Positions 7,299-13,945 of a stretch of 64,000 bases of DNA are shown here, piece by piece. The stretch lies in the NCBI GenBank assembly GCA_900541645.1, contig UQKQ01000008.1:1-64000 (forward strand), given 5' to 3'. The position numbers were made by a program, and so were the translations under genes. The notes beneath the pieces are model-generated. The model searched no databases, had not been told where the DNA came from, and was given only the letters and a program-made list of their open reading frames with translations. The number at the start of each line of letters is the position of its first letter. Position 1 is the first letter of the stretch. This stretch comes from an uncultured Collinsella sp. (GTDB lineage Bacteria; Actinomycetota; Coriobacteriia; Coriobacteriales; Coriobacteriaceae).

Positions 7299-8414
7299 AT
7301 GGCCGAACTCACGCCTCGCATGAAGGAGCTCGTCCAGCCTTACCTGGCCGGTATTGAGCCCTACGATCCCAACTTTACGCCCACGCGCATCAACCTTTCG
7401 GCCAACGAGAACACCTATCCCGTGCCGGCTGGCGTGCGCGAGGCGGTCGACGCCGCCCTGGCTGCCACGCCGCTCAACCGCTATCCCGATCCCATGTCCA
7501 ACGATCTGCGCGACGAGCTTGCCGCTTGGCATGGTGTGGCGCGCGAGAATGTCTGCGTGGGCAACGGCGGCGACGAGCTGCTCTATAACTACCTGTTGGC
7601 GTTTGGCGGCGCGGGACGGACCCTGCTCAACTGCCCGCCGTGCTTTAGCGAGTATGCGTTCTTTGCGTCGCTCTGTCAGACCGAGGTGCGCGACGTGTGG
7701 CGCGACCCCGCGACCTTTGAGCTCGACCAGGCAGTCGTGCTTGCGGCGGCGTCCGAGTGCAACCTGGCAATCGTGACCTCGCCCAACAACCCTACGGGTG
7801 ACGTGGCACCGCTCGACTTTGTCGCGGCGCTGTGCGATGCGTGCCCCGGCATGGTAATGGTTGACGAGGCCTACGTGGAGTTTGCCGACGATTCGTTTGG
7901 CGCGGTCACCACGGCGCAGGGGCTTATCGCCGAGCATCCCAACCTGGTGATTCTGCATACGTTGTCCAAGGCGTTTGGCGCTGCCGGTACGCGTCTGGGT
8001 TACGTGATCGCGGCGCCGGAAGTCATCGACGTGTTCGCGGCGATTCGCCAGATCTATTCAGTTAACGTGCTGAGCCAGGCGGCAGCACTTGCCTGCGTGC
8101 GTGCCCGTGATGCCTACACGCCCGTGGTGGCACAGATCGCATCCGAGCGCGAGCGCGAGCTGTGCGCCCTGCGCGCAATGGCTGCCGAGGGCATGCCCGT
8201 GGAGGCATGGCCGAGCGCGGCGAACTTTGTGCTCGTGCGCACGCCGCATGCCACGCGCGTGCGCGAGCGTCTGCGCGACGAGTATTCGATTTTGGTGCGC
8301 GACTTTAGCTACGCGCCGGGGCTTGCGGACTGTCTGCGCATCACTGTGGGTACGCCGCAGGAAAACGACGAGGTGCTGGCCGCGTTTGCCGCGCTGGTGA
8401 AGGAGGAGATGTAG
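7299..8414 (+). CDS. hisC: Histidinol-phosphate aminotransferase
   Basis: PLP-dependent class I/II aminotransferase that converts imidazole-acetol phosphate to histidinol phosphate using glutamate. Visible motifs are LSANENTYPVP near the N-terminus, VGNGGDELLYN for cofactor phosphate contact, IVTSPNNPTGD, VMVDEAYVEFA, and TLSKAFGAAGTRLGY with the PLP-binding lysine. The 371-residue length is normal. Start and stop abut hisD and hisB with 1 and 0 nt gaps. Its place in a complete his operon makes the biosynthetic role much more likely than a side activity on aromatic amino acids. Confidence 0.96.
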   Translation: MAELTPRMKELVQPYLAGIEPYDPNFTPTRINLSANENTYPVPAGVREAVDAALAATPLNRYPDPMSNDLRDELAAWHGVARENVCVGNGGDELLYNYLLAFGGAGRTLLNCPPCFSEYAFFASLCQTEVRDVWRDPATFELDQAVVLAAASECNLAIVTSPNNPTGDVAPLDFVAALCDACPGMVMVDEAYVEFADDSFGAVTTAQGLIAEHPNLVILHTLSKAFGAAGTRLGYVIAAPEVIDVFAAIRQIYSVNVLSQAAALACVRARDAYTPVVAQIASERERELCALRAMAAEGMPVEAWPSAANFVLVRTPHATRVRERLRDEYSILVRDFSYAPGLADCLRITVGTPQENDEVLAAFAALVKEEM

Positions 8415-9002
8415 ATGGACCGCTATGCCGAGGTAACCCGCAAGACGGGCGAGACCGACATTGTCGTAAAGCTCGACCTGGACGGATCTGGCGTGTGCGA
8501 TATCTCGACCGGCGTGCCGTTTTTCGACCACATGCTCAACGCTTTTGGCCGCCATGGCCTGTTCGATCTGACGGTGCATGCGGTGGGCGACGTCGAGGTC
8601 GACGCGCACCACACCGTTGAGGACACGGGCATTGTGCTGGGCGAGGCGTTTTGCCAGGCGCTGGGCGACAAGGCGGGTATTACGCGCTTTGCCGACGCGG
8701 CGATCGCCATGGACGAGACACTCGTGATGGCCGCCGTGGATATCTCGGGTCGCGGGCAGGCCTATTGCGAGCTGCCCGTGCCGACTGAGCGCGTGGGCAG
8801 CTTTGATACCGAGCTGGCCGTCGAGTTCTTCTATGCCTTTGCGCGCGATGCCAAGCTCACGCTGCACGTGCGCGAGCTGGCGGGCGGCAATTCGCACCAC
8901 ATTATCGAGGCCGCCTTTAAGGCCGTGGGCCGCACGATGCGCCGCGCCTGCGAACTCGATCCCCGCGTGCAGGGTATCCCCAGCACCAAGGGCTCGCTGT
9001 AA
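8415..9002 (+). CDS. hisB: Imidazoleglycerol-phosphate dehydratase
   Basis: Dehydrates imidazole glycerol phosphate to imidazole-acetol phosphate. The 195-residue protein is the monofunctional dehydratase; it lacks the N-terminal histidinol-phosphatase domain of E. coli HisB. The two Mn-binding clusters are present: FFDHMLNAFGRHGLFD and DAHHTVEDTGIVLGEA in the first half, then NSHHIIEAAFKAVGR in the second. It starts immediately after the hisC stop. Because no phosphatase is fused, another gene must provide that step; see the convergent PHP protein at the operon end. Confidence 0.97.
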   Translation: MDRYAEVTRKTGETDIVVKLDLDGSGVCDISTGVPFFDHMLNAFGRHGLFDLTVHAVGDVEVDAHHTVEDTGIVLGEAFCQALGDKAGITRFADAAIAMDETLVMAAVDISGRGQAYCELPVPTERVGSFDTELAVEFFYAFARDAKLTLHVRELAGGNSHHIIEAAFKAVGRTMRRACELDPRVQGIPSTKGSL

Positions 9003-9015
9003 CCGTCACAAGGGT

Positions 9016-9056
9016 AAAACCACCACGAAGATGCCTGTCCTCTTTGTGGTGGTTTT
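9016..9056 (+). terminator. Terminator-like hairpin between hisB and hisH
   Basis: A 16-bp stem (AAAACCACCACGAAGA with its near-perfect complement, 9-nt loop) ends in TTTT. It lies inside the his operon and could act as a partial terminator or mRNA-end stabiliser that lowers expression of hisH and later genes. Confidence 0.6.
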
Positions 9057-9081
9057 GGATGATGAGAAGTGGAGGGGTCGC

Positions 9082-9783
9082 GTGGGCGAACCGAAGATCG
9101 TGGTGGTCGACTACCACAAGGGCAACTTGTCGAGCGTCGTGCGCGGGCTTGCGCGCGCCGGTGCTGCCGCCTGCACGTCGGACGATCCGGAGCAGATCCG
9201 CAACGCCGACGGCCTGGTCATCCCGGGCGTGGGTGCGTTCTATGACGCGATCGCCTTTATGCGTCAGAGCGGCGAGGAGGTGGCCGTGCTCGATGCCGTT
9301 GCCGCCGGAACTCCGCTGCTCGGCATCTGCCTGGGCCTTCAGCTGTTTTTTGAGCGCGGCAACGAGGGCGTGCCTGCGAACGAGGACGCGGACGCGGACG
9401 ACGATGCCTCCGAGCAGGCCGGTGGTCCCTGGGTCGATGGCCTGGGCATCATGCGTGGCTCGTGCACGCACCTGGAGTCGAGCCGCCTGAAGGTCCCGCA
9501 CGTGGGCTGGGACCAGGTGCGCATGACGCCCGCCGGTGCGGCCGATCCGTTGCTTGCCGGTTTTGCCGAGGGCGCCAACATGTATTTCACTCACAGCTAC
9601 GCGGTGGCCGACGACGTCGATGCCGCCGATGTGTTGGCGCGCACGCACTATACACGGAGCTTCCCGTGCATCGTGCGCCACGGCAACGTGTGGGGCTGCC
9701 AGTTCCATCCCGAGAAATCCTCTGCGCTGGGTCAGCGCATCCTTAAGAACTTCGTGAGCATCGTCGAGGGGGCCGGCCGATGA
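9082..9783 (+). CDS. hisH: Imidazole glycerol phosphate synthase, glutamine amidotransferase subunit
   Basis: Class I glutamine amidotransferase that releases ammonia from glutamine and channels it to HisF. Motifs are VVVDYHKGNLSSV at the start, VIPGVGAFYDA, the nucleophile elbow LLGICLGLQLFFE with the catalytic cysteine, and near the end WGCQFHPEKSS with the His-x-Glu pair of the triad. A GTG start is chosen because it follows GGAGGGG and gives the expected N-terminus; upstream in-frame codons overlap hisB and the hairpin. An acidic insertion (residues about 95-110, rich in Asp and Ala) lengthens it to 233 aa against a usual 200-210. It overlaps hisA by 4 nt. Confidence 0.95.
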   Translation: MGEPKIVVVDYHKGNLSSVVRGLARAGAAACTSDDPEQIRNADGLVIPGVGAFYDAIAFMRQSGEEVAVLDAVAAGTPLLGICLGLQLFFERGNEGVPANEDADADDDASEQAGGPWVDGLGIMRGSCTHLESSRLKVPHVGWDQVRMTPAGAADPLLAGFAEGANMYFTHSYAVADDVDAADVLARTHYTRSFPCIVRHGNVWGCQFHPEKSSALGQRILKNFVSIVEGAGR

Positions 9784-10523
9784 TTCTGTTTCCCGCAATC
9801 GATTTGATCGGCGGCAAGGTCGTGCGCCTGGAGCGCGGCGACCGGAGCCGCTGTAAGGTGTATTCTGACGACCCCGTGGCCGTTGCCCGCTCCTTTGCCG
9901 AGCAGGGCGCGAGCTGGGTGCACGTCGTCGACCTGTCCGCTGCCTTTGGCGAGGACGAGGACGCGTGCGCTGCCAACTCGGCAGCGATTAAGGCCATCTG
10001 CGGCGTCGACGGTCTGTCCGCGGACGTGGGCGGCGGCGTTCGTTCGCTCGCGCGCATCGACGAGCTGGCCGGCTACGGCGCGCGTCGCATCGCGCTAGGC
10101 ACGGTGCTCGTGACCGAGCCGGGATTTGCCGAGGTGGCGGCGCAAGGCTTTGGCGAGTTACTGGTGGCAGACATTGCCGCCCGTGACGGCCAGGTCAAGG
10201 TGAATGGTTGGCGCGACGGCGCGGGTGTGGCGCTCGACGACGCCGTGGCGCAGCTCACCGAGCTGGGCTTTAAGCATCTGGTGTATACCGACATCGCGCG
10301 CGATGGCATGCAGACGGGCATCGACGTGGCGGCGTATCGCCATGTGGCCGAGGTCGCGGGCTTTCCCGTCGTGGCTTCGGGCGGCATCTCGACGCTCGAC
10401 GATATCCGCGCACTGGCCGCGGTGGGCGAGGGCGCGATTGAAGGTGCCATCACCGGCCGTGCGCTCTACGAGGGCAACTTTACGCTGGTACAGGCGTTGG
10501 CCGCTGCCCGAGGGGAGGAGTAG
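9780..10523 (+). CDS. hisA: ProFAR isomerase
   Basis: 1-(5-phosphoribosyl)-5-[(5-phosphoribosylamino)methylideneamino]imidazole-4-carboxamide isomerase, an Amadori rearrangement on a TIM barrel. The first catalytic aspartate is in FPAIDLIGGKVVRL and the second in VYTDIARDGMQTG; GGGVRS and VASGGIS are the phosphate-binding loops of the two half barrels. At 247 residues it is normal in size. In other actinobacteria this protein can be the bifunctional PriA that also serves tryptophan synthesis; I cannot tell from this window, since no trp genes are here. The start overlaps the hisH stop (ATGA). Confidence 0.94.
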   Translation: MILFPAIDLIGGKVVRLERGDRSRCKVYSDDPVAVARSFAEQGASWVHVVDLSAAFGEDEDACAANSAAIKAICGVDGLSADVGGGVRSLARIDELAGYGARRIALGTVLVTEPGFAEVAAQGFGELLVADIAARDGQVKVNGWRDGAGVALDDAVAQLTELGFKHLVYTDIARDGMQTGIDVAAYRHVAEVAGFPVVASGGISTLDDIRALAAVGEGAIEGAITGRALYEGNFTLVQALAAARGEE

Positions 10524-10526
10524 CCC

Positions 10527-11309
10527 ATGCTTACCAAGCGCGTGATTCCCTGTCTGGATGTTAAGGACGGCCGCGTGGTCAAGGGCGTCAACTTTGTGAG
10601 CCTGCGCGATACGGGCGACCCGGTGGAGCTGGCCCGTGCCTACGACCGCGAAGGTGCAGACGAGGTCGTCTTCCTGGACATTACCGCCACGAGCGACAAC
10701 CGCGCGACGACCATCGAGATGGCGGCGCATGCGGCCGAGGAGCTCGCTATTCCCTATACCGTGGGCGGCGGTTTTCGCGACCTGGCGGGCATGCGAACCA
10801 TGGTGGCGGCCGGTGCCGACAAGGTATCGCTCAACTCTGCCGCCGTGCGCGACCCGTCGCTGATCAGCCAAGCTGCCGCGGCGTTTGGCAGCCAGGCCGT
10901 GGTCGTGGCGATCGATGCCAAGCGCGTCGGCCTGCCTGGGCAGCCGGATGCCGACAAGTGGGAGGTTTTTACCGCAGGAGGCCGCAACGCCGCGGGTATC
11001 GATGCGGTGGCATGGGCCGAGGAGGCGGCTCGTCGCGGCGCCGGCGAGATTCTGCTGACCAGCATGGACCGCGACGGCACCAAGGCCGGCTTTGACCTGG
11101 CGCTCACCCGCGCCGTGGCGCGCGCGGTGCCGATCCCGGTGATCGCAAGCGGCGGCGTGGGCACGCTCGAGCATTTTGCCGAGGGCGTGATCGAGGGCGA
11201 AGCCGACGCCGTACTGGCGGCCAGCGTCTTTCACTTTGGAACCTTCAGCATTCGCCAGGTGAAGGAGTATATGGCCAGCCAAGGCATCCCTGTGAGGCTG
11301 GACTTCTAG
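10527..11309 (+). CDS. hisF: Imidazole glycerol phosphate synthase, cyclase subunit
   Basis: TIM-barrel partner of HisH that makes imidazole glycerol phosphate and AICAR. The N-terminus KRVIPCLDVKDGRVVKGVNF carries the catalytic Asp; the second is in LLTSMDRDGTKAGFD. IPYTVGGGFR and VIASGGVGT are the phosphate loops. The 260-residue length is standard. It begins 3 nt after hisA. A 140-nt gap with a large hairpin repeat then separates it from hisI, so the last three genes of the group may be expressed at a different level. Confidence 0.97.
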   Translation: MLTKRVIPCLDVKDGRVVKGVNFVSLRDTGDPVELARAYDREGADEVVFLDITATSDNRATTIEMAAHAAEELAIPYTVGGGFRDLAGMRTMVAAGADKVSLNSAAVRDPSLISQAAAAFGSQAVVVAIDAKRVGLPGQPDADKWEVFTAGGRNAAGIDAVAWAEEAARRGAGEILLTSMDRDGTKAGFDLALTRAVARAVPIPVIASGGVGTLEHFAEGVIEGEADAVLAASVFHFGTFSIRQVKEYMASQGIPVRLDF

Positions 11310-11320
11310 TGCTGCGGCTT

Positions 11321-11412
11321 AGGCACCGCATCTTGCCGCTCAAACCGTCGCTCGCGTACCAAAGTACGCGTCGCTCCTCTTTCGCGGCAACCTGCGGCAC
11401 CTGGACAACCCT
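11321..11412. repeat. Large hairpin repeat, copy A (pairs with 35857-35950)
   Basis: Nested inverted repeats: TTGCCGC pairs with GCGGCAA on the outside and CGCGTAC pairs with GTACGCG around a CAAA loop. The intervening sequence (CTCAAACCGTCGCT on the left, CGCTCCTCTTTCG on the right) is also found in the copy downstream of purH. It fills the gap between hisF and hisI. Confidence 0.85.
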
Positions 11413-11452
11413 CGCCGACCTGTGGGATTTCGTTTGTTACTTGGGAGAAATG

Positions 11453-11794
11453 ATGACTGAGGTAATAAATGCTACCGAGCTTAAATACGACGCCCACGGG
11501 CTGATTCCTTGTGTGGTTCAGCAATATGACACCGGTGAGGTGCTTATGGTTGCTTGGATGAACGAGGAATCGGTGGGGCTGACGCTCAAGACCGGGACCA
11601 CGTGGTTTTGGAGTCGCAGCCGTCAGGAGCTCTGGAACAAGGGCGCGACGAGTGGCAACATGCAGGAGGTCAAGGAGCTCTGGGCCGACTGCGATAGCGA
11701 TACGCTGCTGGTCAAGGTGGACTCACCGGGCCCGGCCTGCCATACCGGCAACCGTACCTGCTTCTTTAAGCGCGTGGAAGGGGGAGTGCGATGA
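11453..11794 (+). CDS. hisI: Phosphoribosyl-AMP cyclohydrolase
   Basis: Opens the adenine ring of phosphoribosyl-AMP. The 113-residue protein has VLMVAWMNEES, the FWSRSRQELWNKGATSGN block, and the Zn/Mg ligand cysteines in WADCDSDT and PACHTGNRTCF. It is the stand-alone cyclohydrolase; the pyrophosphohydrolase (HisE) is a separate gene two positions later. Two ATG codons are adjacent; the second is better spaced behind GGGAGA. The stop overlaps the start of the next small gene by 4 nt. Confidence 0.95.
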   Translation: MTEVINATELKYDAHGLIPCVVQQYDTGEVLMVAWMNEESVGLTLKTGTTWFWSRSRQELWNKGATSGNMQEVKELWADCDSDTLLVKVDSPGPACHTGNRTCFFKRVEGGVR

Positions 11795-12018
11795 AAGTCG
11801 TGACGCCGTTCGAGGTCGCCGAATGCAACACCGAGCTCCTCCGCGCGGGCGTGCCATGCCGCGTGCACCTGACTGATGCCTGCGGGGCGCAGTCGCTTTG
11901 GCTCGAGGCCGAGAAGGAAAGGCTCAATGAGGCCCATGCCGTCATCGTCGAGTTCTTTGAGAAAAAGGGCGCAAAGCCTCGGTTCGATGAGACCGGTACC
12001 TACTTTACGCTGCAGTAA
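11791..12018 (+). CDS. Small conserved-type protein between hisI and hisE
   Basis: A 75-residue protein of unproven function whose start overlaps the hisI stop (ATGA), so it is almost certainly translated with hisI. It has one cysteine in the N-terminal half, one in the middle within LTDACGAQS, and a helical Glu/Lys-rich segment after it. The Asp-Ala-Cys-Gly motif reminds me of small proteins annotated RDAC family in anaerobes, a recollection I could not check. There is no signal peptide or membrane segment. Its position between two genes of one pathway suggests either a role in histidine synthesis or hitchhiking in the operon. Confidence 0.75.
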   Translation: MKVVTPFEVAECNTELLRAGVPCRVHLTDACGAQSLWLEAEKERLNEAHAVIVEFFEKKGAKPRFDETGTYFTLQ

Positions 12019-12033
12019 CGAGAGGAAATAACC

Positions 12034-12351
12034 ATGGGAGTCAGAACAGCTAACGTGCAGCCGGGAAACATCGGTGAGACGCTGACGGGACTGGCCGAGG
12101 TGATTCACGGTCGTCGCGACGCATCGCCGCAGGAGAGCTATACCGCGCGTCTGCTGACCGACGTCGAGGACGAGCTTCTCAAGAAGCTTGCCGAGGAGGC
12201 GAGCGAGGTGATCATGGCCTGCAAGGATAACGACCACGATCATATCCGCTACGAGGCCGGCGACCTGATCTACCACCTGCTCGTGACGCTCGAGCGCTAC
12301 GGCATCACCCTCGACGAACTGGCCGGCGAACTCAACGCCCGCCGCCACTAG
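12034..12351 (+). CDS. hisE: Phosphoribosyl-ATP pyrophosphohydrolase
   Basis: Second enzyme of the pathway, hydrolysing phosphoribosyl-ATP to phosphoribosyl-AMP. The 105-residue all-alpha MazG-like protein has KLAEEASEVIMACKD and YEAGDLIYHLLVTL, which carry the Glu/Asp metal ligands of the family. It is the last gene on this strand of the his cluster. Its stop codon lies inside a short palindromic repeat (ACTAGT ends) shared with the end of the convergent phosphatase gene. Confidence 0.94.
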   Translation: MGVRTANVQPGNIGETLTGLAEVIHGRRDASPQESYTARLLTDVEDELLKKLAEEASEVIMACKDNDHDHIRYEAGDLIYHLLVTLERYGITLDELAGELNARRH

Positions 12352-12379
12352 TCATTGGGGACGTTCTTAAACGACTAGT
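12347..12379. repeat. GGGGACGTTCTTAAA palindromic repeat between convergent genes
   Basis: ACTAGTC and its complement flank a GGGGACGTTCTTAAA core. The unit occupies the whole 27-nt gap between hisE and the PHP phosphatase and reaches into the hisE stop codon. Related units occur near 30.7, 33.25, 61.5 and 62.6 kb. Confidence 0.75.
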
Positions 12380-13290
12380 TAGGCGAGGGGCGTGGATTCC
12401 CATTCGCCGGTGGGGTGGGGGATATCGAAGGCCCGGTAGCCGCAGTCGTAGGCGTGGGCCTGGGCCTCGCGGATGTTCCAGCAGATGTCGCAGGCGCGGT
12501 GCGCGTCCGAGCCAAAGGTGATGGGCACCTCGGCATGGGCGAAGCGGCGCAACAGCCCGGTCGCGGGGTAGTAATCGTCGAGCCCCTTGCGCGGTGCGGC
12601 GGTCGAGACCTCAACGCGGCGACCCGTATCGTGGGCGCATTCGGCCATCTGCTCCCAAAACGGCGCGGGGTCAAAGTCGGGTGCAAAGCCGTCCTTCGAA
12701 AAGCGCATGACCAGGTCGGGATGGGCCATCGCGTCAAAGTTGAGTGAGCTTTCGCAAGCACGGCACCAGTCGTCGACGTAGCACTCCCACACGCCGCGCA
12801 CGCCTAAGTTTTCCCAAACATGCAAGTTGGTATCGTCGTCGATCCAACCGCAAAGGGAATCGGGTGTATCGGGGCGCGCGACGTCCTCTGTCCCTGCCGT
12901 GCCCGCGGCGCCTGCCGCAATATCGTCCGGGTTGCCAATCCAGTGCACGCTGCCCAGACGTACGACGGCGCCCTGGGACCAGTGCTCTACCAAGGGCTCG
13001 CAGCCCTCGTACCAATCGCATTCAAAACCGTAGATAAAGGTGAGCTCCGGCGCAATCTGCGCGGCGAGTTTGCGGGCGTCCTCAAAGGCCAAACGATGTG
13101 CCGGCAAGTCGCCCTCGACGACCTGCAGCTCGCAGTTAGCATCCATACTGGCGGGCAGGGTAAGGTGGTCGGTCGAGACCATGACGCGGCAGCCGGCGGC
13201 AGCAGCGGCACGGACGTTGTCCTCGAACGAGGCGTGCCCGTCCGAGAACGAGGTATGAGTATGGCAATCGACCAGCGGGCAGGCGGGCAT
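12379..13290 (-). CDS. PHP-domain phosphoesterase, probable histidinol-phosphate phosphatase
   Basis: A 303-residue PHP (polymerase and histidinol phosphatase) domain protein. Metal-binding motifs are DCHTHTSFSDGH at residues 8-19, the STDH at about 40, the glutamate in YGFECDW, GSVHWIG, then AHPDLV and near the end TFGSDAHR. Family knowledge says such HisJ/HisK proteins dephosphorylate histidinol phosphate. The adjacent his operon has every other step but no phosphatase, so this convergent gene probably supplies it. A strong AAAGGAGT ribosome site supports the start. Another phosphoesterase role is possible, as PHP proteins are diverse. Confidence 0.8.
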   Translation of the reverse strand: MPACPLVDCHTHTSFSDGHASFEDNVRAAAAAGCRVMVSTDHLTLPASMDANCELQVVEGDLPAHRLAFEDARKLAAQIAPELTFIYGFECDWYEGCEPLVEHWSQGAVVRLGSVHWIGNPDDIAAGAAGTAGTEDVARPDTPDSLCGWIDDDTNLHVWENLGVRGVWECYVDDWCRACESSLNFDAMAHPDLVMRFSKDGFAPDFDPAPFWEQMAECAHDTGRRVEVSTAAPRKGLDDYYPATGLLRRFAHAEVPITFGSDAHRACDICWNIREAQAHAYDCGYRAFDIPHPTGEWESTPLA

Positions 13291-13409
13291 GGTGACTCCT
13301 TTGCGTCAAGCGAATCCGCTTCATTGTAATGGCGCAGCTCTCAACACGCCGGGCACGCCGGGGGTCGAAATCGATTGGAAAGGCTGCGCGGCGCGCGGTG
13401 CGGCCTCGC

Positions 13410-13480
13410 TCTAAAATGTGTATGTCAGCCTCCAAAAGCTGCAAAAAATGACATGTTTGGAGGCTGACGTACACGTTTGA
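13410..13480. repeat. Inverted-repeat element, copy 1 (pairs with 17720-17788)
   Basis: A 19-bp stem (GTGTATGTCAGCCTCCAAA with one wobble) surrounds a loop containing CAAAAAATGACATG. The second copy lies beyond the other end of the YgbA/ABC exporter operon in the same orientation. The 230-nt gap otherwise shows no gene. Confidence 0.85.
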
Positions 13481-13522
13481 GACGAGGGCGAGGGGCGGGG
13501 CAGCGCGTGCCGGCGCCGGCGA

Positions 13523-13945
13523 CTACTTGCTTCGTGTCGCCGCTCGTTTGGACTGCACGGTTATAATCGCGTGCCGCACGGCGGTGACGGGACGATAGCG
13601 GATCATACGCGGTCCCGACCAGCGCATGACCTCGCGGATCTTCTCGCGCATGGCAGGCCGGTAACAATGCGAAGGACAGGCCGAGCAAAATGTCTTGGTG
13701 CCCATGTGCGGGCAGTGCTCAATGCGCGCGATGGCGTATTTCTGCAGCTCGGCGCATTCGGGGCAGAGCGTAACGGTTCGGAGCCCGAGTTTGACGCGAG
13801 TGGGCTTTTCGCCGTTGGGAGCCTGCTTACCCTCGTGGCCGCCGCGATGATGCCCGCGGCACCACAGTGCAATCATCTGCGACACCATCTGGGCCTCGCG
13901 TGCACGTTTGCGCGCCAGCTCCGGCGTGTCGACCGGGCGCGCCAT
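13523..13945 (-). CDS. YgbA-like protein (nitrous oxide-stimulated promoter family)
   Basis: A 140-residue cytoplasmic protein with conserved Cys and His residues: MIALWCRGHH early, LCPECAELQKYA in the middle, then EHCPHMGTKTFCSACPSHCY and VMRWSGPRM. This order matches the family first noted downstream of a nitrous-oxide-stimulated promoter (E. coli YgbA); E. coli YgbA has been linked to recovery from nitric oxide stress. The Cys-rich pattern suggests metal or iron-sulfur binding. The start (TAATG overlap with the exporter stop, GGGAGG ribosome site) shows translational coupling to the ABC exporter, hinting at a shared redox or nitrosative-stress role. Confidence 0.85.
   Translation of the reverse strand: MARPVDTPELARKRAREAQMVSQMIALWCRGHHRGGHEGKQAPNGEKPTRVKLGLRTVTLCPECAELQKYAIARIEHCPHMGTKTFCSACPSHCYRPAMREKIREVMRWSGPRMIRYRPVTAVRHAIITVQSKRAATRSK

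Noticed and set aside
5327..7321. A 664-codon reading frame on the minus strand through hisZG and hisD
   Set aside because: It is antisense to two clearly identified his genes, has no ribosome site, and its protein is rich in Arg, His and Gly, typical of a shadow frame in high-GC DNA.
11309..11452. An N-terminal extension of HisI beginning at the hisF stop
   Set aside because: The segment is the large hairpin repeat and its translation is low-complexity; HisI starts at the ATG pair behind GGGAGA.
13410..13480. Inverted-repeat pairs read as a CRISPR array
   Set aside because: There are only two copies 4.3 kb apart, they are palindromic with different context, and there are no regular spacers or cas genes.
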